Part shown: positions 23,516 to 33,378 of the stretch, piece after piece
Numbering within the stretch: position 1 is the first letter of the stretch
Layout: every line of letters starts with the position of its first letter
Assembly: GCA_017354895.1 (NCBI GenBank)
Contig: CP071493.1
Coordinates: 3,906,001-3,970,000 of the forward strand
Length of the DNA: 64,000 bases
Source of the DNA: Podospora comata
Taxonomy: Eukaryota; Ascomycota; Sordariomycetes; Sordariales; Podosporaceae
Direction: 5' to 3'
Notes under the pieces: generated by a model
Database searches by the model: none
What the model was told of the DNA's origin: nothing
Seen by the model: the letters and a program-made list of their open reading frames with translations, nothing else
Position numbers and translations under genes: made by a program

Positions 23516-24033
23516 ATGGTCTTGCCATCACTCCTCCTCACAGCCATGCTCGGTCTATTCACCGCCACTGCCTCCGCCCAGCAGTTCCTAGGCATTGTCG
23601 AGACCAACCCGACCTACTTCGACAGTAGAAACTGCTACGATGGCGCCAAGTCATATTCCATCGTCAACTTCGGTACCCAGCACGCCCCTGCTGTGGGCTC
23701 GTCCTGTACCGGTAAAGGTACCGTCCTCTCCACCGTCCGCGGGTTGGACAGCAAGTTGGACACGTCTTGCACGGACGGCAAGTGGACGAATGGGTACAAG
23801 GTGTGCGTTGTTATTGGCGGTGTAATCACTATACGCGATGCGAGTGGGAGGTCGCAGCTTTGCTCTTCGGATGATACTACTATCTATAATTGTTGGTTTT
23901 TTTCCTTCTTTTTTCTCTTGCTGTTTCTCATGCCCGTATGGATCATGCTGACCTTGTTTTAGGCCCGGATGTTCCGCCAGCATGCTGGACTAACAAGGTG
24001 AGGAAGTATCAGTGTGTTGGGTTTTGGATTTGA
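23516..24033 (+). CDS. Small cysteine-rich secreted protein
   Basis: The exons 23516-23891 and 23963-24033 give 148 aa. The ATG at 23516 is chosen because it starts directly at a signal peptide (about residues 1-21, cleaving after TASA); an in-frame upstream ATG at 23414 would bury it. The intron 23892-23962 has a GTTGGT donor, a GCTGAC branch and a TTTTAG acceptor. The junction creates a Cys codon and appends a Cys-rich end (CPDVPPACW...YQC). The mature protein has eight cysteines, enough for four disulfides. The mature N-terminus reads QQFLGIVETNPTYF, a segment shared with the truncated relative on the opposite strand at 24573. I do not recognise a named family. Small size, secretion and even cysteine number resemble effector-like or antimicrobial fungal proteins, but that is inference. 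Confidence 0.75.
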
Positions 24034-24098
24034 TGAGTTTAAGAAGAGGAGGGAGAATGGATGGAAGATTGTAGTGCTGCGGTTTTCTTGTCTTTGTA

Positions 24099-24127
24099 AT
24101 TTCAACTGACTACCTACGGTCGTATGT
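24099..24127 (-). pseudogene. 5S rRNA relic (5' end fragment)
   Basis: Read on the minus strand, these bases begin with the same ten bases as the two intact 5S genes in this window (ACATACGACC). They then carry a short divergent insertion, and match again over AGTCAGTTGAAA before homology ends. Everything downstream in the 5S sequence is missing. The fragment lies in the 3' region of the secreted-protein gene. Confidence 0.7.
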
Positions 24128-24263
24128 AATAAACCTGGCCCGAATGAGGTTTAATCACATGCCATGGTGCCTTGGTAATACCACCAACTTCGTACTCTAA
24201 ACGCTCGTCTTCTCAAAAAGAAGGGGTCAAAAGGCAAAAAAAAAAAAAAAGTAAACCACCCCT

Positions 24264-24573
24264 CTATCTCCACCCCTTGCCCCTTAGAATGCTGCCATCA
24301 AACCCAATTTCCCGAGCACTTGTACGTTTTATTCCTGGTAACCCAGCACGACGGAAAACTGGAGGGGCCTAACACGAGATTTTTTTTCTCATCAGTCTAG
24401 GAGCTGCCACTCACGGAATATTGGGGGTTGGTCTCGATGATGACGAGAATTTGGGCGGAGGTGAGGACGGGGGTGAGGGCGAGGGTGGTTAGGAGGGTGG
24501 TTAGGAGGGTGGTTAGGAGGGTGGTTAGGAGGGTGGTTAGGAGGGTGGTTAGGAGGGTGGTTAGGGAGACCAT
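24264..24573 (-). pseudogene. Truncated relative of the small secreted protein, with repeat-expanded signal peptide
   Basis: From the ATG at 24573 the frame reads MVSL, then seven (LTTL) units, then ALTPVLTSA and QILVIIETNPQYS, and stops at 24397. The last segment matches the start of the mature secreted protein at 23516 (IVETNPTY versus IIETNPQY, both directly after a predicted signal cleavage site). The cysteine-rich body is missing. A GTGAGT donor at 24414 and a GTTAG acceptor at 24369 allow a spliced 87-residue product ending at 24264, whose second exon shows weak base-level resemblance to the last exon of the intact gene. This is either a deletion pseudogene or a rebuilt short gene. In-frame ATG 24612 is an alternative start. 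Confidence 0.55.
24481..24564 (+). repeat. Seven perfect 12-base tandem units inside a signal-peptide coding region
   Basis: The unit GAGGGTGGTTAG is repeated seven times without a mismatch. On the minus strand each unit encodes Leu-Thr-Thr-Leu, so the array forms the hydrophobic core of the signal peptide of the truncated secreted-protein relative. Unit length is a multiple of three, so copy number can change without a frameshift. Confidence 0.97.
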
Positions 24574-25356
24574 TTTGGGTAGCTGGTTCGGAACGAAGGT
24601 TGGTGTTGACAAATGTGTGGATGTTGAGACTGGGGAGATATTGTAGGAAGACCTGAGGGAGGTGAGAGTTTATGTAGACATCTTATGTTCAGGGCAGTGC
24701 CATGATGAATCTTCTTGTAGCAAGTTTTCCTTCTTTGGTGTTCACCATGTTCAAGATCACACGAGCACTGGAGACTGAGAAACTGATGCCATTGCAATTG
24801 TGATATCACAGAAGGCGCTGTTGTTGAATGGGGTTGTGACGGTCATGGTGATAAGACTTGAACTTTTACGAATAGCCCGAACAAGATGTGAATACGAAGT
24901 AATGGCTCTTGGTAAAGCGGTGCCTGAAAGCTAACGAGGATGTCAAGCCACCAGGAGCTACGGCCTACTCCAGATCACACCCACGACAACTACGGTAGGT
25001 AAGTAAATGCTCACCGCCTAAATTGTATATTACAGGGCATCCTTTTGGATTTCCCGTATTCAGAGGCTCTAAGTTTATGGTTTGGTCCCATGATGACCTG
25101 AATGGTAAGACAGCTCGAAAAACTTTGGGCAGGGTCTTGCCTGATCTTTTCGTGCGGCGGTCAAGTCCATGGTTCAACTGAGAATGATTATAACTCTGAA
25201 GACTTGGAAACAAATCTCAGTATCGGACAAGAAGGAGCGTTAAATCAAGGTCATGGACAGGATCCCACAGCGTGGTGGTTGTTGTCTTGTCTAAGTAAGG
25301 TACCTTGGCTATGCAGTCAACTGGCGAGCATATCGTGAGGTACAGTCCCTACACCA
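24574..25356. other. Intergenic
   Basis: This is the upstream region of the truncated secreted-protein relative (minus) and of the 5S rRNA gene (plus). No coding signal or further repeat is seen. Confidence 0.4.
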
Positions 25357-25362
25357 TATATA
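25357..25362 (+). promoter_or_regulatory. TATA element of 5S rRNA gene
   Basis: TATATA begins 29 bases before the mature 5' end of the 5S gene. Dispersed 5S genes of Neurospora and relatives carry a TATA element at about this position that is needed for RNA polymerase III transcription. The second 5S gene of this window has one at the same distance. Confidence 0.7.
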
Positions 25363-25385
25363 CCCCAGATTCGTCGATCTCTGTC

Positions 25386-25504
25386 ACATACGACCATAGT
25401 CAGTTGAAAATACGGCATCCCGTCCGCTCTGCCCTCGTCAAACAGCTGAACGCCGAACTAGTACTCAGGTGGGTGACCACTGGGGAATCCTCGGTGTTGT
25501 ATGT
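25386..25504 (+). rRNA. 5S ribosomal RNA
   Basis: This is a 119-base 5S rRNA gene. The nine bases at each end (ACATACGAC and GTTGTATGT) pair to form helix I with one G-U pair. CAGTTG and CAGCTG pair in helix II. The conserved blocks CATCCCGTCCGCTCT and GGGTGACCAC are present. It is followed at once by a run of seven T (25506-25512), the RNA polymerase III terminator. It lies tail-to-tail with D-amino-acid oxidase, 80 bases away. It differs from the copy at 42783-42901 at only two adjacent positions. Confidence 0.96.
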
Positions 25505-25584
25505 ATTTTTTTGCGTCTTGTTCTCCACACATAAATACGAGACGACATAGGTATCCTTCCCTTCTCTTTTATAACCACCAACCC

Positions 25585-26814
25585 TCAAATCTTACTCTCC
25601 CCCCTCAACCCCCTAAAATACCCCTCCACCCCCTCCACCACCCTCTCGGCCACCCCCCAAGAAAGCTCATACCCCCTCCCCCCCAACCCATAAGCATGCA
25701 TCACAAACCCCTTCCCTCCTTCCAGCACCTCCCCCTCAATCCTCGGCCCACCCCTCCTACTAGGCCGTCGTCCAACAATATCCCCCATGACGGTAAACTC
25801 CCCCTTCCCATTTAGTATCCGAGGACACGTCCCCTTGAACATCTCCAACAGTTTTTCTCTTGTCTCCGGCCTGGGTTCCACCCCCCAATCATCAACCTCC
25901 TTCGTCCCCCCAATCACCGTCCCCCCTTCAAACCCCCTCGGCACGCAGAAAGTCCACGAACCGTCGGCATTTTGTCGGGTGACGGTAGCGTCGCACTCTT
26001 CCGCGACGAGAACTGTCTGCCCCCGTGTGATAAACATATTTTCATCCCCCCCGAACCCGAACCCGGAGGCGTTAACCACGGCGTCTACCCCCCCGTTTTT
26101 TAGGGAAGGGGTTGATCTCTCCGACAGAGCGAAAACCTCCACCGGGGATCTCAGCGCATGTTTCAGCACCCTCCCCCCTCGGTGAACAAACCTCCTCAGC
26201 AGAAAAGATAAGTAAACCATTGGGTTGACGCAGTAGGTCTCGTACTCGCACCCCCATTTCACTTTCTGGTCGGGGAATTCCGACTGGGGGAGGAGGCGGA
26301 AACCAGGGAGTTGGAGGGATGCTGCGGTGGCGGGGGTGAGGGATAAGTACTCTGGTCCCGGGGATTCGAGGTATTCGATTCCTTTGAGGAAGGTTATCCC
26401 CGCGGTGGTTGGGTGGGATGCAAAGAGGGACTTCATGTGGGAGAAGGTGGTGATGGAGAGGGGGTGTTCGAATACTGCTTGGGGGTTTGGGGGGTGGGGT
26501 GGGACCCAGCGGTTGTCTTTTCATGTTTAGTATCGTGGTGGATGGAAGGGGGGAAAGGAAAGGGGAAAACATACGGGCGCCGCCCCAGGGGGAGGTGTAG
26601 TTGATCTGGGTGATTGGGTCGATTGTCTCAAACGGGGCGGGGAAGTCTTTTGCGATGATTGTGACTCGGTGGCCGGCGCGGAGGAGGAGGAGGGCGGAGG
26701 AGATGCCGGTTACGCCGGAGCTATGTCGTGGATGTGTTAGTGAGGTGAGGTGAAAAAAACAAAATGTGGTGTGGGATGGGAGACGTACCCGATGACGGCG
26801 ATGTGTTTTGTCAT
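25585..26814 (-). CDS. D-amino-acid oxidase, peroxisomal type
   Basis: This FAD enzyme deaminates D-amino acids to 2-oxo acids with release of H2O2 and ammonia. The three exons are 26814-26789, 26720-26575 and 26516-25585 (367 aa). The donors are GTACGT and GTATGT. Joining gives the dinucleotide-binding start MTKHIAVIGSGVTG (GxGxxG at 9-14) and the WGGAHNRWVP segment. The family signature MHAYGLGGRGYELSWG lies around residues 328-345. The first exon is only 26 nt and ends inside the FAD-binding loop. The last three residues are SKI, a conservative variant of the SKL peroxisomal targeting signal, so peroxisomal location is likely but weaker than for SKL. The length is normal for the family, and substrate (D-Asp versus neutral D-amino acids) cannot be settled here. 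Confidence 0.93.
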
Positions 26815-27796
26815 GGTTGTGAGTTTTGATCAGTAGGGTAAGTAATTCGAGCAACTGTGCATAGTAGTAGCCCCTAAAGACTGAACGAGATTGACAAGAA
26901 TAACGATAAAAAACCAAAACAAATAAAAAAAAAAAGGGCTCCATCAGAACAATATATACTTCTGTTGTCCAACACCCAAGTCTCATACAAACAAAGGCTG
27001 CGCGGAATGTCAGCCAAACAGTCTGCCTTGGCCAATATATCGATAAGCGGAAAGTTCCTCTGCAGAATCAACGATAGATACATCGGCTTTGCCAGAAACA
27101 CAACAATCTAAACGGAAATCCAAGAATACGGCGAACAATAACTTGGTCACATTGCATATTGCATTAGTCCAATCTCTTCCAATTCCCAATGACCATCACC
27201 ATCGGGTTTAATGCCAAGACAGGGCTCCGTGACCGATATTCGGCTCGGCCCCGCCTGAACTCGGCCAACCCCACTCGGCAGCCGCCCGGTTTCCGCCGGA
27301 TGATCGGCAGCTCTATACTCATTATAAACATAATCACCAGCAAAAGAACAAAACTATGCTTTTTGTATCTTCTCCTTCGGAAGCCGCACCTCTATCCGCG
27401 AGGCCCTTCCAAGATAGATTTATACTCGTCCATTAAATCGTGAAACCGTCGAGGCATGCTGGCTAACCACCACACATAAAAAACCTGTATCAAAAACTCG
27501 CTGATCCAAAAAGGTTGCCGATCTGTTTGACCAAAAAAAAAGGGGGCGAAATGAAAAGAAAGATCCTCCAACTTTATTTTTTATTTTTTAAAAAGCAAAG
27601 CAATCTCTTCTTTCCCATTCTCTCGCCTCTTGGAGCGAAAAAAAGGCCAAATCACTGAAACGTTGCCGCACGTCGTGGACAAAACCAAAAAAAAAAAAAA
27701 AAAAAAAACAAAAAAAGAATCCGGAGGACGCCGCTTGGAACGAGGGTCCTCAATGCTAAGTGACCAACAGCCATTTCGCCTTGCGCTCAAAGTCCA
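26815..27796. other. Intergenic
   Basis: This lies between the D-amino-acid oxidase start and the stop of the caspase-like gene, both on the minus strand. It holds several poly-A/T runs (26925-26936, 27532-27542, 27689-27708). No gene is supported. Confidence 0.45.
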
Positions 27797-29675
27797 TCAT
27801 CTTGCCCACGGCGAACTGCGATATGGGCCATCAATCTTCAGGTCCTTGATTCCTTGAGGCATGGAACGGAGCCACTCCGCCCAGCTCTCCATGTTAAACG
27901 TATTATCGTCCGATATTTGAAACGTCAGACTGAGTTGTGAGGTTCCGGCGGCCGGGGAGTCCGGGGTATAAGGCGAGGGTGTTAGGTCTCCCGGTTGCCG
28001 CGCCACCAACGGAGCCAAAAGAATGGATGGCAACACCTTGTTGCCGGATAGCTGTACAAACAGCGGGGTGGGAAACGATGTGATGATTTCCTGGTTCTGT
28101 TCCCGTACCAAACTTGGGTATACTGAAACCAGCTTGGCGTGAAGTTCGCTTGCAGAATAGGCTTCTTTGAACTTGTGAACGGCCCTTGTCTTCAGCTGTT
28201 CCGTTAAGGCCCGGGTGAAGGCGCTCCGACCCAAAAGTTTGGCGTGGTCTTCACCAGCAGAGGCAGCGATTAACTCGAGGATTCCTTGCCGGCGTACTGT
28301 TTGATAGAGCGGATAGTACGCACAATCCAGGAGAATTAGGGCATCAGAACAGATATTTTCAAACATCCCTTGGATCATCTTCCATGGAATATCCGAGCCG
28401 GGTGTTGCTTTCTTGGAACTGATCATTCGGTCAGCTGATACCTTGACCAGCACTAAATCCGACAAAAAAAATACAAACCTGGAGATCATGGTGTCCCGGT
28501 CCTCTCCCAAGTAGCTATGCCCGCTGTAGTAGAAAATCTTCAAAGTGTCCCGTTGGTTGTGGCTGGTAACAAACGTGTTTACTTCCCTGTTCAGCCACAA
28601 ATAGGAGCTGTTGCTAGGGTCTCCCGACGTCGGAATGTTCTTGATGGTGACCGAGTAGTTGTAATCGTCCGTGAGCACCCTGGCCAGTTCCTCAATATCG
28701 TTCTTGGATCCATCGGCATCTTCAATGTCGTCCTGCCACCGGACAAGCATGGTTGAAACGTTGGCATATCGACTGCGAAGAGGGCTTGCCAGGATCCGAG
28801 ATGCGCTTCCTTGAAGATCAACTCTGAAGGACTCCAAACCAGCCACCGGAATCAGACTTGTTGGCCTCTCCGGCCGGGGCCCAGATGGTAGCGGCGTTCT
28901 AATCCGAGAATCATTTGGGTTCATCTGGTTGTGCCGCTCATGGAAGTTGGGGATCTGTACCATGTCCTCAGGTTCCTGAGTCAGCAGAGACTGGAACTTT
29001 GATATGGCCGGACTCAGTGGGCGTCCATTGGCACTTTGTGACGACGAGCCATTCCCGAATTTTTTGGCAAGCGCAGCCCAGGTCGTATTGTGATGGCTAG
29101 GATGGCACTAGATACGTGTGTAAGTAGGTGGCGTTCTGACTTTGGTGTTTGCTCGTATGAACTTGGCAGCAACTCACAGCAACTCGTCTTCGTTTACAGT
29201 CCCCGCATGCACCCATCTTACGGATGAGCGAGGCCTTCTCCCGCTGCTCGGGGTTCAAGGGCCCCGTTCGACGGCGACTGGCCCTGCGCTGGGCCGTGAC
29301 GTCTGCCCCATCCCTCGCGGAAAAGACAGCTTGTGCAGCAGCTTGAGCGGTGGTGGCAAGACTAGGTGATGAAGGCGTATGCGGCTCCAAGCTGTAAGGC
29401 GTAGGCGTCGTCCCTCCAGTGGCTAGCGACGCCAGGGAGGCTACTGTGGTTGTTGAAGAAGTAGTATTCTGCCTCATGGGCGAGCCGCCCTCATGTTGTC
29501 GGCCATAGTCCCCGCCGCCATTTACCAGGCCGCCGGTGCCGGCGACCGGACTTCCGGGTGGTGGCTGTTGATGTTGTGGATGGTGTAGCTGCTGCTGCTG
29601 CTGATGGGGTTGCTGCTGTTGCGCTCGACCATCATCTTCCTTCTGAGGAGGCTCGTCCAAGTTGAGAGCCTGCAT
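27797..29675 (-). CDS. Caspase-like (C14 fold) protein with N-terminal Cys/His cluster
   Basis: The three exons 29675-29178, 29107-28479 and 28418-27797 give 582 aa. The introns start GTGAGT and GTTTGT, and the second has a GCTGACC branch site. The first splice joins KMGACGDCKRRRVA to CHPSHHNTTW, forming a CxxC...CHxSHH cluster (about residues 155-172) that could bind zinc. Residues 1-150 are Gln/Pro/Ser-rich and disordered. The C-terminal half resembles a caspase/metacaspase p20 unit: LKIFYYSGHS places a histidine at about 363, and LILLDCAYY places a cysteine at about 408, at the expected spacing for a His-Cys dyad. Unlike metacaspases (DCC), Ala follows the Cys, so activity is uncertain. 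The frame opens at a GTG at 29759, but 29675 is the first ATG. The role could be in regulated cell death or non-self response, by inference only. Confidence 0.75.
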
Positions 29676-30326
29676 ACTTACATGATCAAGTCCGGCCGTT
29701 AGAACATCAGACTCCTTTTTGCCCGGTTGCTCAATCCTCGGGCGGTCCGCACACCCCACTCACACCTTTGAGGATGGTGGCTATTCTAGAAGATTGACCC
29801 AAAAGCAAGCCCAGCGGCGGTTGTGAGAGGGCCGACGGAGAGCCCAAAGAAAGGCAATCGGGGTCCGGGGGAACAATAGGCCTCGGTGTACAGCACAGAG
29901 ACCGTGAGTATAGAGGTAAAAGAACGGTGAGTCCCCCTGGCAGAGGAGAGGTTCGATGACCCACAGACACAGACGGTGTCGTCGGGCGGCGGCGGTGGAA
30001 GTAAAACCCTGGGCTAGAGGGACCGGTTGCACTTTGAAAACACTCCAAGTCGGCGCCAGTAGCTTTTACCGAGCAACGTTGCGGCGTTGTGGATGGGGGA
30101 GCTCGGTGTCGTGCCTCAGCAAGGAGGTCTTGTGGTGTAGCGCCGAGGCCGGAGATAGTGGGAACCAGAGCCAGGATGAACTCGTTTGGTGTTTTTGCGG
30201 GGGACGGGGGATGTCGGTTTGGATGGAGGTGTGGCTGAGGAAATGATATACAAAATAGCTATAGAGAAGACCACTGCACTGCGCAAAACAGAAAAGTCTG
30301 TCTGTCTGGTCAGCAGCATTAGCATT

Positions 30327-30361
<35 letters not shown>

Positions 30362-33300
30362 CGATGGCAGCAGTGGGGACCCCAAGCATAAAGTCGATGG
30401 TACCATCTGCGCCAGAAACAGCTGGACTCGAGTCCTCGAGTTATGAGCTGGGTCTCCAATCATGGGCGGACCGGGGGAATTAATTTTGCAGACAGGCGCG
30501 ATACGCTGACGCTGGTTGCTGCTGCTGGAAGCTCTCATTCGGCTGCAAAAATGTCACCACGTTTTTTTTTTCGGTGGTGGTCTAGTCCCTGTAGGTCAGG
30601 TAACTCTGTAGATTGTCACAATTGTCCACCTCACACCGCAGACCGGCCAATGGCACCGTTGGTCTAGATGGACCAAAACCACCTAGCTTCCAGCTCCAGC
30701 TCCTTGTCGTGCCAGACGAGAGAGACCGTCACTGTTCAAGATGCCGAGTTGTCGCCAGAAAGACGACGGCGCCGGATGGTCGACTTCACCGGGTCATACC
30801 GTCCATGCCGCTAGCCTCACCGCAATTGGGCGCATCCGATAGGCTACCACCCATGTTCCCCGTGGGCGGGCGTCCACTAGCCTACCATTGCCGTCTCAGT
30901 CTTCCCCACGCTTTTCGCTAGGTTTGTTCAAGAACAACTTTTTCTCTTTCACTTCACCTACGGTGAGGGTATTATCAGAGGATGAGTGGTGGCAGCAGCC
31001 TGTGCAACCTGGTGCCGACTCCTTCCCTATCTGTACGAGACACTGTCCAGATCTGTCAAACCCACATACAGCCTACCGATCCCTATCTCCCTTGGCATTG
31101 GACGCTTCCCTTCTTGCATCAAATTCCCGCCTCACATTCTCATCCATCGTGGCCCCTTCTCGACGTTGGTAGGTCCAAAATTCACATGGTTTTTCCACCC
31201 TATCATATCCTCCTCGGGGCCTGTCTCTTTCCAGCCGGCCACTACCTTTCCCCACGCTTCCTCACTGGTGCGCCTTCATCTCTGCCTTCATGCATTGATA
31301 CCTGTGATACCAAACCTCCCTTGGGCCTAGCCAATCACGGCCAATGTCCCCTTTGGGCTTTGTTATTGCTTCTGCTCCTGTCATCCATTCACTTTCGACC
31401 TTTTCGATATCTTGCTGATACACCTCACTTGGAAGCCAAAAAAAAATATAGAATAAAACAAAGCCAAAAGTGCGGCCCGCTAAAGTCTGAATCGTGCCGC
31501 TGTTGCATTCTCACTCCGCAGTTAAGTGTGCCCGCAGCCTCACCGTGCATCTGCCCTCCTCCTACGGGCCAACGCTTCCCACGACGGTCAACCCGATGAT
31601 TATTGGCCCACCGCCCGCGAGCTTTGCCTTTGCTTCTATGGCGCCAAGGTGTGTGTGGCTCGCAAGCTTTTGGGGTGTGTCAGTCCCTATCTGGCAAGCA
31701 CTTGTTCGTCCACGGTGGCGACAAGAGGGGGGACAGAAAGACAAAGACACTGACTTGACTCCCTAGTCTGTCCAATCTCGTAAGGTTATCCCGAAAATGT
31801 GTGTGTTTACAAATCGTTACAGCATGACGAGGAGCAGTCCACAGCAGGCCGTGGTGAGGTATTTTGTCTCTGGACCGAGAATGTTCAGAGCCATTGCTCT
31901 GCCGAAACAAGACGGCCACAATTGCACGACAGGGTCGTCAGGATCCAATCATGCGTGGTGGTCGCAATCTGCCCGAAAATATGTGTCTCCAACGTTTGCG
32001 GGGAGAGGGGGAGAGGGGGGGGGGGAGAGAGAATAACACTACACCTTGAACCCACACAGGAGTTTTCGGCTGGCATTCGGCAGAATAGGGGATCTTCATC
32101 AAGCAGTGGGGGGGGGCTTATCGTTGCAGCCGATACGAGCCTTCGGGGTGAGTGCGGAGCTTTTATCGGTCGTGCCATCCGCTGCCGGTTTTCTCGTCGT
32201 CAACTCGCTCTCGACGGAACAGACGGGCCATCAGGTCTTAACAATGATTCGATACACCGTAGGTGTGGATGGATGGAATCGGGACCCAACTCGACAACAA
32301 ACCCGGCCAAGAACTGCACTTCTCAATGGCTGCCCGCTGCCGGCCCTTGCCCTGTCAGTCTGTCTAGTTCGAGTGCCAGTTCGTGGTCCCGGTGTGCATG
32401 TGCGTGTGCTTGACAGAAACACGGGGTGTGCGACGACTGTGGTGTATGGCGAGCACCCCGTTCTGAAGCTGTGGTGTGGCCAGCTTGAGACGGGGTTGGT
32501 CAGCAAGTCGGTTAGGTAGGATGTTGCTCTGACTGCAGCTGTCTTTTTGTGAGCACGTTTATCGCCAGTGTAAGTGGTTTCCTATCCACCTTGCCGTCGA
32601 TGGGGGGGTACCTATGCAGGACGCTTGCATTCGAGGCGAGCAGTAAGCGCCAGAGCTTCGTTAAGGAGAAGCGCAATGATTGCATGTTTGTCCTTTCCAA
32701 CTGTTGGGTTGGTTGGCGTGTGGCTTTGATCCATTGTTTGAGGCTCTTTCCTCGACGGGAAAGTTCTCTTACGGCTTCTTACTGAGCCCTCGGCAGCTTT
32801 TGATGCCGGTTCGAAACTAGAAGCACTAGGGCCATTAATCTTCAGGCTCCTATCAAATCAGAGAGGGGTACAGCAACCTGTAAGAGCCCTGCCGCTCTGG
32901 CAAGACAAGATCCTTCACACAAAGAGACCAATAGCAGTCATATCAAACACCCAGCCTCTTACGTGGTACTTACATGGTGATTGGAATTCACCTCAAGCCT
33001 TGATCATGACACAGTACAAAGCCACTGAGTAGCGGCATTCCGAGTCAAAACTCGGTGGCCTATCCAAAAGTTGAGAGGTCCACGACGATGATATCCACCA
33101 TCAACAACACTACATACGCCGGAAACACTCAGCAAAGCGTCCAATGACTGGGCCGAAGTAGGTTGTTTTTATGGGCTCTCGCATTACAAAAAGTGCTTGT
33201 ACTCAAGCACAGAGGTGAAAGCTCTCATAGGTAGACATCCATTTCTGATGCCCTTTTTTAGCTAACAACAGCATCATCAAACGCCATCACAGGTAGGCTG

Positions 33301-33378
33301 GCAAGGATCAGGTACAAACACATTTCGTTCCCACTAAATAAAAATACACAAAACCAAGCTACCTATTCAAGCATATCA
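29676..33378. other. Gene-poor 3.7 kb block
   Basis: The flanks are the start of the caspase-like gene and the stop of the DUF3176 gene. Open frames near 30982-31599 and 31799-32413 (plus) and on the minus strand lack motifs, codon preference and splice structure. A CAG-type tract of seven units lies at 30335-30355. The block is long enough to hide a non-coding transcript or a rapidly evolving gene, but I cannot support one. Confidence 0.4.

Noticed and set aside
24481-24564. GGTTAG-containing array resembling telomere repeat
   Set aside because: The unit is 12 bases (GAGGGTGGTTAG), not TTAGGG, and it encodes an in-frame signal peptide core.
30982-31599. Plus-strand frame of 205 codons in the gene-poor block
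   Set aside because: It has no motif, an irregular composition (His, Pro, Cys, Trp) and no splice or start context support.
31799-32413. Plus-strand frame of 204 codons
   Set aside because: It opens with GTG rather than ATG and has the composition of translated non-coding DNA.
32800-32825. GGTTCGAAA resembling a tRNA T-loop
   Set aside because: No cloverleaf can be drawn with the flanks, and the D-arm is missing.
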